Assembly: GCA_008704415.1 (NCBI GenBank)
Contig: VXIS01000014.1
Coordinates: 1 to 64,000, forward strand
Origin: Sphaerosporella brunnea
Lineage: Eukaryota > Ascomycota > Pezizomycetes > Pezizales > Pyronemataceae
Length of the DNA stretch: 64,000 bases
Direction of reading: 5' to 3'
The notes under the pieces are model-generated. The model made no database searches. It saw only the letters and a list, made by a program, of their open reading frames with translations, and was not told the DNA's origin. Shown in pieces: positions 25,313 through 35,997 of this stretch (positions are counted from its first letter, which is position 1; every line of letters begins with the position of its first letter). A program made the translations under genes and the position numbers.

Positions 25313-26123
25313 TCGTATCGTGGAAATATGGGAAGCAGTCCGTGAGAGTATGTATAAAACCGAATAGCTTAGCTGGTGAGGGGTCGACCGTGCAATGGCG
25401 GTGAAGTGAAGACCTGTAATCGACAGAGGTGCTGGTGGGACCTCTTCAAGTATGTAAGTATACGTACGGCTACATTCTGGCTCCAATAAGTTGTTATTCT
25501 AGAGTACAAACAGGCAGTGAGCCTCGCCTGCACCTTCATTGCATACCTACTCGTCCATGCAGGGCATTGATCTTCACAATATGTTTGTTTCTTACCTGCC
25601 GTGCAACTGGAACTGTTACGCCAATGAGCTGTCGTGTAAACCCACATGTCGTTGGAGTTATCTGCATGGCTGGATCTTTTGGTTCAGCTCATACACGACC
25701 CCGGCCATTGCATTGGCAAACAGGATAGGGCAGCGCCAAAATCACATGAGCTATGTTCCCATGACGCTCCGTCAATCCGCCGAAGTGCACAGGATTGCCA
25801 TGAGGGGTTTCGGAATGGAGATCCCCAGCTTTGTTTTTTCTGTTCGATTGCGCCTCACTCATTTTCAGCGCTCGAGAGCCCTAGAAGAATTCATGTTGCT
25901 TTGTTCGTGTGACTGACAAGTGTCTTGAAATGATAAGCTGACTCAAAAATGCTTAGCCCTGCATATCACGTTCTTCTTATGCGTTAAGGGTAACACAAGA
26001 AATATTCCCCACAGGTTCGAGTAATAGGTGTTAGGGTCAGCGTGGAATATTGTATGTCAATTTTTTTTTTGATGTGGCATTGACTATTGTCAATGCGCTT
26101 TTTATGCAGATGCGCGTCAGCTA
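25313..26123. other. Right-arm spacer
   Basis: There is a 125-codon frame at 25,539-25,916 (+) and overlapping alternatives, mirrored at 889-1266. It is rich in Cys, Trp and His without a recognisable motif. I do not call a gene. Confidence 0.4.
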
Positions 26124-26292
26124 CAGTCGACGCTCTCTATTAAGACTACGGTTGGGACAGCTGGGGCGTTTTCTTATAAAGTGAAAATTCATATAGTGGC
26201 TTGTCCCGTACAAACTCGGTCGGGACCGGTCACCCGTATTCTTATAGGGAGATTATTTTTATATACAATATTCTTATAGGGAGGGTCGACTG
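26124..26292. mobile_element. TA-flanked 169-bp MITE
   Basis: The ends CAGTCGACGCTCTCTATTAAG and ..TATAGGGAGGGTCGACTG are inverted and flanked by TA. Internal TTCTTATAGGGAGA copies repeat the terminal motif. The ends resemble those of the 313-bp MITE (CAGTAGAACCTCTCTATAAG), suggesting a related pogo-type family. Confidence 0.65.
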
Positions 26293-26459
26293 TATGTAAG
26301 CATGTTCTATAAGGGTGGGAGAAGCGCCCGGCAGGGGCTCATGATCAGCCCGCCGGCGCTGCATGCATTCACTTCATGAATTATTGTCGGTATGAAGGGT
26401 CATATGATGATATCACTTGCTACATAAGGTAAACACAACCAAGAAGCGATTCTCAACGC

Positions 26460-27057
26460 TCAACTAGACCCTCCCAATTGCATTCTCGGAGCTGGACCAC
26501 CCCTTCTGGGTGCTGGAGTTCCTCGAAAGACCCCATCTTGGTCAGCGATTGCAACCACTTCGTCGATGCCCATCGTGGCCACGGCGATAGCCACCGGGAT
26601 GGTATTCGCCTTTTCAGCGCTCAACCGTACGGTTTTAGCTTCCTCCGGCGATATGTCCATGTCGTACGCGCAGTCCACAAACAAGAGTGTCTTGTCTGCG
26701 ATGGTCTGCGCGTCGGCAATCAAGACATGGTCAGGATCGACTGAACCCGGGGCGTTTTCGCGTAGGTACTTGACGATCGAGGCAATGCTGTGTGAGAGGA
26801 AGGGATAACTGGTGATGTTGGCGATCGGCAGCTGCGTAGGCTCTGCACCGATGTCGGGCTTTGAAAGAGCAGGTGCGTCAGGGATAAGGACGAGACTTGG
26901 TAGACAATCCACGTTGTCGGTGTAAGCGGTTGTCAAAATGTCCGACAGTACCTGTTAAGTGTTATCATAAGCAAACCTACCGTATCAAACACAATGAGGT
27001 ACTTACTGCCGCGGGAACCTCTGCCACACAGATGATTGGGATCATGCGTTCTGCCAT
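26460..27057 (-). CDS. DUF6924-like protein, function unknown
   Basis: Two exons (27057-27007 and 26951-26460) with a 55-nt GTAAGT..CAG intron give 180 residues starting MAERMIPIICVAEVPAAVLS. The intron is in phase 0 and the joined frame has no stops. The C-terminal half reads HVLIADAQTIADKTLLFVDC ... VAIAVATMGIDEVVAIADQD followed by GVFRG, which resembles from memory the DUF6924 family (bacterial and fungal proteins ending in a DGVFRG motif). No signal peptide or membrane segment. The 3' half continues into the palindrome, so a degraded piece also occupies 1-310. Function unknown; the family name needs a profile search. Confidence 0.6.
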
Positions 27058-27262
27058 ATTTGTTGCGGAAATTGTTCACAGCGCAGACTGTTGGAACTGA
27101 GATAGAATCCGAATGTTTTCAAGTTCTAGACGAAAACGGTAAGATGGAATCAACGTTTTAAATGCGAATCACACAGCAGTGACGTGGCTGGCTTGGCGCG
27201 GTCTGGAAAGCTGATCACCTCCTCACTCATCATAGGTTGGGTTCACACGGCTGATTATTAGA

Positions 27263-27676
27263 GGCTGTCCGCCCACCCAAAAGGGAAGGTGAATGATGAA
27301 AGCAAAAAGTCTTACAATGATGAATATGGTGTCGTCAACAGCCAGCACTGCGAGGACAATTGACGGAGGCTGCAACTGACAGATCACATCTCTCGACAAG
27401 ACACTGTTTTTTTTTATTTTAACAAGTATGACACTCGGTTCCAAGTCTCAGTCACTCCCCACTGCGTCCAAAATTTGTCCTCTCCGGGATATCTGTCACT
27501 CTCTCGGTGTTCCTTTGAATTTCGCTGTCACCACGGCACTGTACCTTCTAAAAAAAAACTGTCACCGCAAAATTTTGTCCCATCCACAAAGTTCGCGACA
27601 GTATACCAGTTTAGACTGATGGGCTGAGACCATTTTCTTTCACCTTTTGCCTTACATTTTGGGTGGGCGGACAGCC
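27263..27676. mobile_element. MITE with GGCTGTCCGCCCACCC ends, copy 1
   Basis: The left end GGCTGTCCGCCCACCCAAAA is matched at the right by TTTTGGGTGGGCGGACAGCC, a ~20-bp terminal inverted repeat bounding 414 bp. The interior has no transposase. A second, shorter copy lies at 29,352-29,496. Confidence 0.75.
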
Positions 27677-27807
27677 TTCAATACAAAATTTTAAAAATTG
27701 ATCAATTGGAACCAAACAATCAACAATTGCCAGACCTCATACATTATCCATCACTCGTCCCAATCCCTCACAGCCTATCACTCTAGCTCTGCACACCTCG
27801 CACAACT

Positions 27808-28604
27808 TTAATCAAAGACCTCTGAAACAATCATGACCTTCTTCCCCTCTCCGTTCCACACATGGTCACCGACAATGGTACCGCTGGGGTCTTTGGTGAT
27901 CCACAGACGCTCAACCCCATCCTCGCCCATGAACTTGCGGAATGGAGAGCCACCGGGCTTGCTGGAATCGGCAGGGACGAACCCATTGTTTTCATCCCTT
28001 GCATTGACGAAGGAACCACTTTGAAGCTTAAACTCCCAACCATCGTTTTGGCAGTTTCCGGCGTTGGCGCAGAAAGCGCTATGGGCTGTTAGCGTACGTT
28101 GCCGGCTTGTAGAATGTGAATGACTTACGCGCCACCGTAGTTCCTCACCACGACACCGAATTGTTGGCCATTGTTCAAACCTCTGTAGAAGGCACCTAAC
28201 TGCCCTCCCTCGCCTTAGACATGTAAGTTTCCAGTTATAGGGCCTTGTTCAATGCCATAGGAAGACTCACTGCTGTTTTCAGTGCTGTCTACACATCTCA
28301 GGATAGCCCCCGTGCCGCCCTGAGTAGTGCTTGCAAACGGATACTCGTCACAAGAATTACCGGAGCCGCGGTAATTGGTATTGGTGCAAGGAGTACGGTT
28401 GCAACCAGATGCAGTGCGGCGAGGGCCTCGGTTCCCAGCGTTACTGTCATAGTTGAGCATGCCCGGCTTGCCCTTGCAGTTGACCGCGTAGCAAGCGTTG
28501 TTGCAAGTAGCTAGAGAATTGGTGCAGTCCCACTCGAAGTTGATTGATAGAGCGAGACTGGCCGATGCGAGGATGACAAGGAGCTGGCCTGGGTTGAAGT
28601 ACAT
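27808..28604 (-). CDS. Secreted NucA/NucB-type deoxyribonuclease
   Basis: Exons 28604-28271, 28195-28129 and 28078-27808 (introns of 75 and 50 nt) join to 223 residues. The first 20 residues form a signal peptide (MYFNPGQLLVILASASLALS). The mature part is Cys-rich and contains SCDEYPFAST at about 84-93, with the Asp-Glu pair at 86-87, the hallmark of the NucA/NucB nuclease fold; GGTGAILRCV and FGVVVRNYGG follow. The family cuts DNA without sequence preference and in fungi is secreted, probably for nutrition or competition. Length fits fungal members. A C-terminal stretch of about 80 residues (GWEFKLQSGSFVN ... IVGDHVWNGEGKKVMI) may be an accessory region. The gene stands alone between two copies of a MITE family. 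Confidence 0.85.
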
Positions 28605-29351
28605 TTTGCAGATGGGATTGGATGGAGTGGGCGCTTTGTTATGATAGAGCTATTGAAGGAGGAGCTTTGTGCGGTGGTCGAGAGATTGAACAAGAGAATT
28701 CGCCGTTTTATACACTGTGAGCAGCAGCCAAAGAGTTGGCTTTGCGGCTGAACACCAGGCAGACAAGAAGGGATTTCCATGATAGTATTGGAGCATTAAG
28801 AGTGTTCGTCAGCTCGCACAACTGACTGTCAGCCCGCAGAGAAGAAAAACAACCGCACCGGTACCTTCCTAATCGTTACCGAATGCATGCGCCCTTCAGC
28901 AGCCCGCGATCGGTGCCGCAGTTCCGGATTATTTGGATGCGATGCACATGAAGGTCGGTAACCGCTCGGTGAGCACTGAGACATCAGCATCAAGAGAAAG
29001 GCAACCAAGTAATATTTGTAATCAGCTACTTTTTTGGCTACCGAGTCACCGGTGCGCGTCGTGAACTATTACAACCTTGCGCTAAATTCTTAGGCCCCAA
29101 CACCGCGAATCGGCAAATATTGGGGTAACTAGATCACTGAGTCTGTCAAGTTCTATTGTCAACTAAATGGTAACGTGGAGTGGTTCCCCCCCTGAGCTGA
29201 CACGCATAGACTCTATTTTTGTGATTGATTCTTGCAATGCAGAACGTCTACGAATCTGATCAAAGATGTGGTGTTTTGAGCGACAGCCGCTCTTCCGAAG
29301 GCCTCAGGCTAACCATTTTTGTGCGAAGGGCCTTAATTATTAAACAATAGT
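28605..29351. other. Spacer, nothing recognised
   Basis: 5' flank of the nuclease gene, with a TATAAAAC on the minus strand near 28,706-28,713, then sequence without a gene, tRNA or clear repeat. Confidence 0.5.
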
Positions 29352-29496
29352 GGCTGTCCACCCACCAAAACGGGTAAGGAAACAGTCTTACAAGGATGAA
29401 TCGTCAGCAGGCAATACTGCAAGGACAATCTGACAAGATACCAGCCTAGACTGATGGGCTGAGACCTTTTCTTTTTGCCTTCCCTTTTGGGTGGGT
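29352..29496. mobile_element. MITE copy 2, shortened
   Basis: It starts GGCTGTCCACCCACCAAAAC and ends CCTTTTGGGTGGG. It shares CAGGACAATCTGACAAG- and CTAGACTGATGGGCTGAGAC-like interior with copy 1 at 27,263-27,676, but most of the middle and the last few terminal bases are missing. Confidence 0.65.
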
Positions 29497-30718
29497 TCTA
29501 ATGCCAGGATACCAGACAAAACTCGAGTGTTGTAAACATAGCGTTCTCCCTTGGCTAGGCACCTGGTAAAGGGGTTTTTTTTTAACGTATCGGCGACACT
29601 GTGACGTTGTTTTGGAACTCCAATGTCGGCATTCGTGCTGATGTCGATTAAACAAAAAAATATCACACGCGCCTGACTACTTGAAGTGTTCTGCACGGCC
29701 CGTTAGGCCCCGTTCTGACGCCAGACGAGACCGACCGCATTTTGCGGTCCAGTCCAGAGCGAGGCAGTCTTTGAGGCAGAGTGTAATGGGATGGCTACTG
29801 TCGACCGCAGTCAGTCACAATTGCGGTTGATTGTGGCGCACTCATTGAGCATACTGGATTTGATACAGCAGTCCGTTCAGTACAGACAGCAGTCCTGGAC
29901 GGACAATGCCATACTCGTGCGTTTTGATTGTCCTTCCCTTTGACCTTCTATGCAGTTGTATTTGTGCAGCACATATTTACGGGTCTTCATCAACCACTGC
30001 GGTCATTTTAAGAGGGTTACTATCTCGTCAAAATTGGGATTGGACCTCTCTGGAGTGCTGTTTCCAGGCGAACATGATGCAACATGGGCGCCACTTTTGA
30101 ATGTGTGTACATACTTCAAAGTTAGGTGCCCAACAACCTGGCACCGCCTGAATCGCCTCAATTTTTGTCTATCACCTATATACTATGTAGCGAAGTGAGC
30201 GGCGCGAAAATTTACCCGGCGTCTCCATCAAGTGACATGCCGTGCACTGAGGGATCACGGGAGCGTCAACAAGGGTGGCTCTGTTATTCACTCCCCAACC
30301 GCGAGGGATTGTATTGCGCCGGACAATAGGCAGGGGTCAATGGACATGGCCTCCAGTATCACAATCAGTTGAAATAATTGTGATGGGCTTTACCTACTGC
30401 ATTGACGGTCTTCTGCATCGAAACCAATGACTTCGCATCGAGTGGCGTTGAACCTATGTTCACTCGTGAAAACAAAACGGGGAATCCTCCCCAATAGAAT
30501 CCCCTCTCATCCGGCACACTTCAACCCTGGAGTATCTAGTCAGGTTGACCTGGCTTGCGCAGGGCCACGTCTTTGAGATGATGGGATGAGCTGTAGTAGG
30601 GCGATAATAAAGAGCGCGAGTGATCGCCATGAGTCATTGAGAAAACATGCAAACCTATAGCACCAAGCTAACATCCCAAGTCTCCAAGAACTTTGGCGTA
30701 TCCCTGTGGTAGTAGGTA
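29497..30718. other. Spacer, nothing recognised
   Basis: Only short frames without coding character. No feature I can support. Confidence 0.5.
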
Positions 30719-30810
30719 CGGCAGCCTTTTTGACGTTAAGTGCAAATGGTCGTTCGCGGTAGATAGGGCTGTGCCTCAATCATTTGCACTTAAATTCAAA
30801 AAGGCAGCCG
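30719..30810. repeat. Short hairpin-forming inverted repeat
   Basis: CGGCAGCCTTTTTGA...AAGTGCAAATG pairs with CATTTGCACTTAAATTCAAA..GGCAGCCG around a ~33-nt loop. It could be a very small MITE. Confidence 0.6.
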
Positions 30811-31410
30811 TTGTATGTATCTCCAGGCTTGACTAGAGTACAAGGGGGAGGTCTTGGCTGCAGTAGCACCGGAAAAAGTATGTGGGGCAAATCTCATGCC
30901 CGCTGCCCGCCGCTGCCCGCCGCTGCCCGCCCCCGACAAAGTGTCGCGACACCAGGACGAAAAAAAAAAAAAAAAAAAACTTTGGATCGCCTTTTTGTGT
31001 GAAGAGGAATACGAAGGAACACTAATAAGTAATTACACATCGCTGTTGCCGAGAGTAACGCCGTGGAACAGGTCGCACTTGGCCGATGCCATCGCACGAG
31101 TGCATCCTGTTCAATGACTCTGTCAATTTTTTCATCACTTTGCAATGGCAACCAGAGCAACGATCACCAACACATCAAATTTACTCAACACCACAACAAC
31201 TCTTAGATACATCCCTACGGATGGTCGGACTCTTGACCACCGCACTACCTAACTAATTATTACTGGGCGCGTTTGAATTACTTTTTTTTCCATTTCTTGC
31301 TCTAGATATGTATAATCTCCCTCTGCACGTCTACAACTTCGCCTTCGGCGCACCCCCCACCAATCCCATCTCCTTTACCTTCTCACCCACCTTCCGCCAG
31401 ACCCCCGCTT
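30811..31410. other. Spacer with simple repeats
   Basis: It contains a tandem of CCCGCCGCTG units at about 30,900-30,930 and an A run at 30,961-30,979. No gene seen. Confidence 0.5.
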
Positions 31411-33159
31411 CTACCCCATCCGGAACCCCTCCAGGACACTCCTAAACCACCTCCTCTGCACCTTCCCACTCCTGGTCCTCGGCACCGCCTCCTCCGGCAC
31501 CGTCACCACCGCCCACAAACTTGCAATCGCCCCGACCTCCCGTCTAACCGCCGCTTTAACCTCCTCCTCTGCGGCATCACCAACCACAAACGCAACTGGC
31601 ACCTCCCCCTTAACCCTATCCTTCATCCCCACCACCACCGCCTCAGTCACTCCGGGAACGGCAATGATAGCGCCCTCGATGGTAGCGGTCCCCAAGCGGT
31701 GCGCAGAGACATTCATTACATCATCCCCGCGCGAGGACCGTGAGATATCCCTCAGAATCCATCACGCCTACATCCCCGGTATCAAAATACCTTCCCCCAA
31801 ACCTGTTAAAATAGCTATTCCAAAACCGTTCCTTCTCTACCCAAAGCCCGGACAACGCAGTAGGCGGCAGCGGCAAGGCAACAACAATATTCCCCTGTTC
31901 CCCGGGGGGTAGTTGATAACCGTCATCATCGACAACGCGAACATCCCAACCAGGGAGCGGCATACCCGCCGACCCGGGTTTCACCTGTTGTCCCGGCAGT
32001 AGTCCGGTCATCGAAGACCCGGCCTCGGTGGACCACCAGTTATCGACGACTCTTGGTAGCAGCTTCTGGAAGCGCTCGACGAGCGGGGGCTCGCGAGGTT
32101 GTGCTGGCGCATCCCGGAAAGCGTGGGGTCGGAGTGGAGGATAGCGCGGAGGGCGGAGGGGGCAACATAGAGCGCTGTGACATGGTACTCCTCCACCATC
32201 CGCCAGAGTGAGGAGGCATCCGGGGTGGTGGTCGGTTTACCTTCGTAAAGGATTGTAGTCGCGCGGGGAATAGACGATGTAGGAATGGCCGACTACCCAG
32301 CCGATATCGGAGGCGCAGAGAAGAGTGGCTCCGGGGTGGAAGTCGAAGATGGAGTGGGTAGTGTAGCTCAGCCCCACGAGGTGCGAGAGGGGGCGTACGA
32401 CGCCCTTGGGAACGCCGGTGGTGCCGGAGGTGTGCAGAATATAATGCGGATCGGCAGCCCGCAGGCTGTGTCCTTCCTTGACCGGCACCACAGTCTCCAC
32501 CAACTCTTTCCACTCCCTCTCATTCCGTCTCGGGTCCAGAACAGCCGGCATCTGTATCCGCTGACGCACCACCGTCCACCTTGGCTTATGGGTACTCAAC
32601 CCAACCGCCTCCCTGATCAGCGGAAGATACGGAATCTTCCGCTTCATCCCCTCAAGCCCACAACTCGCCGTAACTATGACCCCCGGTTTCGCGGCATCGA
32701 TTCGCTTCGCACATTCTTTCGGTGCGAACCCGCCGAATGCTACTACGTGAACGGCGCCAAGGTGTGTACACGCCAACATCGCAATTACGGCTCGGGGATC
32801 ATCGGCACTGCCATCATCAGCCTCAACCCCTCAAGATCCAGGCATGGATGGTTACTATAAACCAACACCCTCTCCCCCTTCTGCACGCCTAAACCGCGCA
32901 ACACACCCGCCATAACCTCCATCTCTCCCTGAAGTGCCACATAGCTAATCCTTCTCTGCTCCCCAGCCACAGGAGAATCCCAGATGACGGCCGTATTCTC
33001 CCCACGTCCTGCCAACACGTGTCGAGTAACGAGGTTGTAGCTGGCACATATTTCGCCGTCGGGGAACTAGTGCGGCGCGGAATGAATGGTTTTTGGAGGC
33101 GAGGTCCAGGTTAGGTTGGATGCTTCACGCGCCCAGAAGGTGTCGGTGTTCGACGACAT
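31411..33159 (-). pseudogene. Propionyl-CoA-synthetase-like AMP-binding enzyme, decayed
   Basis: Read from 33,159 on the minus strand: MSSNTDTFWAREASN.., then FPDGEICASYNLVTRHVLAG, HLGAVHVVAFGGFAPKECAK, the AMP-binding P-loop YILHTSGTTGVPKGVVRP, SDIGWVVGHSY, VDNWWSTEAGSSMTGLLPG, RYFDTGDVGVMDSEGYLTVL, DDVMNVSAHRLGTATIEGAI and the C-terminal RTRSGKVQRR with its catalytic Lys. This is the full order of an acetyl/propionyl-CoA synthetase (PrpE/ACSS3 type), which makes propionyl-CoA from propionate and ATP. The frame is broken at least four times: TAG at 33,067-33,069 where TGG (Trp) is expected before FPDG; a shift near 32,840; a deletion near 32,250 removing the segment after IVYSP; a deletion near 32,090; and a shift near 31,735. 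The multiple lesions make it a pseudogene. Confidence 0.85.
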
Positions 33160-33818
33160 TTTTGCGTGCGGCGGGAACAGAGAAGCTGCGCCAGCTGCCG
33201 GGAGGAGCTGCTGCCGGGAGGGGCTGGGCAGGCCAGAAGAGGCGAGAGGGAGAGGCGGGTTTTTGCATTGTGGGATGGCGCTGTGCCGTCGTTGCCGTGG
33301 GCGCGCAGATGCAGGAGGTTGGGTTTGGCGGTTAGGGAAGGCGGGAACTAAAGTGCGGGGAAGCGGCTATCAAAATAGCAACGGGATCGGCACGTTGACG
33401 CGTATTTTGTGATCACATAATATTCACCGGAGGTGAGGACAAGGCCGGGATCGTGATAGATTCCTTCGTTGGATGTATAGAAACCAAAAAGAGGAATTTC
33501 ATACATTCGAATGGATGCGAGGCGCTTGGATACTCTGGTGCGTCACGACCGGTCACTCGGCTTAAAGATGAACTTTCAAGTGATCCATTCGCATCGCTGC
33601 CTGCACTGCCTGTTGTTTATTCCGTACACGGGCAGGGAGAGCATTCACGTCCTCCTTGAGGTCCCACCTGCGGCCTGGGTGTCGAATTAGGCGGTCGGGC
33701 CCTTGGGGTCACGTCGTCGGTGTCATTCTCGGCTCTTCCCCGCTACCACCTTACGTCTATACATAAGCAGCTCTGCTTGTTGGCCTGTTGATATGCTTTT
33801 TGTTGCCAATCTACAACG
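33160..33818. other. Spacer, nothing recognised
   Basis: GC/GA-rich stretch at 33,090-33,360, then AT-richer sequence. No gene I can support. Confidence 0.4.
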
Positions 33819-34674
33819 TTAGGGTTCTAACACTACCCAGAAAACCTCGTAGGTACATACCTTGCTAAAAGCTCGAGCCGTTGGAGCCAATCCTACTGCC
33901 TGAATACACGGTTCAGTCCTGAGCATGGCATTCAACATCTCCTCAATCTCCGCTCTCTCTTTTGGATCCAACACAGAAAGAAAGTGCAAGCGTGCCTGAA
34001 GATCAGGCATCCTCTTGACTCCAATATACGGTCGAAAATGCCCGTCTCGCACTGATTGTGTTTTCTAATGTCTAAGAAGTACCCGCACAAAAGAAAAAAA
34101 AGAGGGGATGGCCGGAGGAAAGGCTGATGCCGGCATGCCGTGACTTGAGGAGTCCTGGTAGGGGAGAGCGGCGAGGTGTCGTCACGGAGATCAGGACTAC
34201 AAACCAAAAAACCAAACAGACCGAAGAAATTCAGAGCGCATAACTCCTGTAGAGTACAAAAGAAATTCACAGTGTGGAACTACTTGAAAGCGCCTACAGC
34301 GCTCCTCCAAATTAAAGAATCGCCACAAGTTTTCAACTCCGCCCGCTCCCTCCCCCCATGCACCCACCCTCCCCTCCTACAGCTTCTTGTGGATGCAACC
34401 CAAGTCGAACTCCATCGACGAGAAACCGGCATCCAGGACGCTGTTCGCAAAACAACAACCCGGGACATGCCAGTAGATTGGGCCCTCGATGACGCTCCAC
34501 TTTGAAGAAAGAAAAAAATCCGATTGGAGTGTCGTGGAGGAACTGCATGTTTCTTGAGGTTTGTGCATATCTAGTCGGCCAAACGAGGCCCAACGACTCG
34601 ATGAATCCCTTTGCCGAATAGTAGGCCTTCAGACGCCTCCGCAGCCTCATGTTCAGCTTTACCGTCTCAACCAA
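33819..34674 (-). other. Possible decayed gene of unknown type
   Basis: Coding-looking frames lie on the minus strand: from 34,674 a basic start (MVETVKLNMRLRRRLKAYYS) running into LHDTPIGFF, then in another frame SVIEGPIYWHVPGCCFANSV ending at 34,377. A further frame at 34,052-33,819 has DLQARLHFLSVLDPKERAEI. I cannot link them by convincing introns and do not recognise the family. Confidence 0.3.
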
Positions 34675-34928
34675 GCCAAGGCTTCCAGCTTCCCAGTTGC
34701 CTATATCTGAGCCTCTGAACCCACGTTGCTGGCGGCATTCGGTAGGTGGTTCAGAACTGATCGGTAGCTTTTGATGAGATCTCTTGTATTACCGATCGAT
34801 CCACGCTTGTAGGCATGCAACGTCTCTGGCGCCAGCGGGACCAATCGATAGAGCCGGATGGGTAGCCCACCGTGACTGTCGATGGACACACCTATTGCAA
34901 TGAGAGCCGGTCGGTTATCATCAGGCGT

Positions 34929-35102
34929 CAGTGTTCTTAATAGCCAGCCAGCCGGGCTGGCTGTGGGCTTATGAAGAATGGACATCATTTTTGCTTCACT
35001 GGTTATCACTCCGTACCAAATTCGCGACTTTTACATCCAAGGACGCAGCCAGCCCGGGCTTCGTAGCCGGGCTGATCAAACAGCCGGCTATTGAGAGCAC
35101 TG
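34929..35102. mobile_element. 174-bp inverted-repeat element (CAGTGYTCTYAATAGCC ends)
   Basis: Left end CAGTGTTCTTAATAGCCAGC; the right end read backwards is CAGTGCTCTCAATAGCCGGC. The body is rich in AGCCCGGC motifs. The start of a related copy is seen at 51,974 (CAGTGTTGTCAGTAGCCAGC). No coding capacity. Confidence 0.6.
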
Positions 35103-35159
35103 GCTAGGGTGAACGTTCGTTGTGGGAACGTAAATATTAAATCTAGAACTTAAGCTTTT

Positions 35160-35819
35160 ATGTTCCCGTCCCATCAAATGGATGATGGAGTTTCAGGTAA
35201 TCGTTTACCAAGCGCACCCATAGAAACACCCCCGTTTTCCTGGCTGACGATGTGGTCTCTGGCCATCGAGGGGGATTTGATCCGTGAACTTGAGATCTCG
35301 CAGAAAGCTGTCCGCAAAATTGGCGATGTCAGTTTTGGTCATATCTTGCATTTCGGTCCAATAGTAATTCCTTTTGCTGAGCTCATTGACTGGGCGGGTC
35401 GCAAGGAAAATTTTCGCCACACAAGATCTGCTCTCGCGACAAAGCTGGTGGAAAGTGGTCGACCATATCTTGTCGTTTGTCGTTCTCAGACCATATATTC
35501 GACTCGAGATACGATTCGTTGCGATATCCAAGAGAACGCTCTTAAGATGAGGATAATTCCATTCACCACTGCACGAACTATAGTTCTACTGGTAATGAAA
35601 AAAGAAGACCTTGTTCTAATTAAGTACCTCGGATACTTCACCAAAAAAAAAAAAAAAAAAAAAAAAAAGAACATTGATAGTGTGCTTATTTTTGCTCGCC
35701 CTATCACCCTCAAACTCAGATTCTCAAAATTCCTGCTGGCTATGGAGAACACAACACCCAGGTTTCAGAGACAATGGCACTCGGGTGTGAAAAATGGAAG
35801 ATTCATACTCATCAATTGA
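35160..35819 (+). other. Long open frame, doubtful gene
   Basis: An open frame of 219 codons (MFPSHQMDDGVSGNRL...) spans a 27-A homopolymer at 35,642-35,668 that yields a Lys run. The reverse strand of its first half is also open for 108 codons. No domain is visible. It may be remnant transposon or chance; I give it little weight. Confidence 0.2.
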
Positions 35820-35997
35820 CGGGAGTGTTCAGTGTGTGTTAGTAAGCTCAAAATGAACGTCAGGCACACCAGTTATAGGCGCCCCCAACCATATTAAGGG
35901 TAGCTGGCGGGTGCGGGAAACGAACCGTCCAGTGGGCCTGTAGGCCTACAGGCTATCTTTTGGGCATCACACAGACTACAGAAATGCTTGCTGCCCT

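Larger units (their letters stand above)
1..26770. repeat. Giant palindrome (two ~13.3-kb inverted arms)
   Basis: The right arm (about 13,561-26,770) is the reverse complement of the left arm (1-13,444). Every frame in one arm has its mirror in the other: for example the 191-residue repeat protein at 2352-2927 reappears at 23878-24453, and the 141-residue frame at 8790-9215 at 17586-18011. The paired coordinates sum to 26,805 near the outer end, 26,801 further in and 27,005 at the apex. Identity is near perfect from about 873 to 11,803. The left arm is degraded outside that range. The left arm ends at position 1 inside a gene that is complete in the right arm. This fits a fold-back assembly artefact at a contig end better than a biological duplication, but sequence alone cannot settle it. 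Confidence 0.95.

Noticed and set aside
34701..35009. A minus-strand 102-codon gene
   Set aside because: It runs into the end of the 174-bp inverted-repeat element and has no recognisable motif.
35160..35819. A 219-residue protein gene
   Set aside because: It spans a 27-A run, has no domain, and the opposite strand is equally open.
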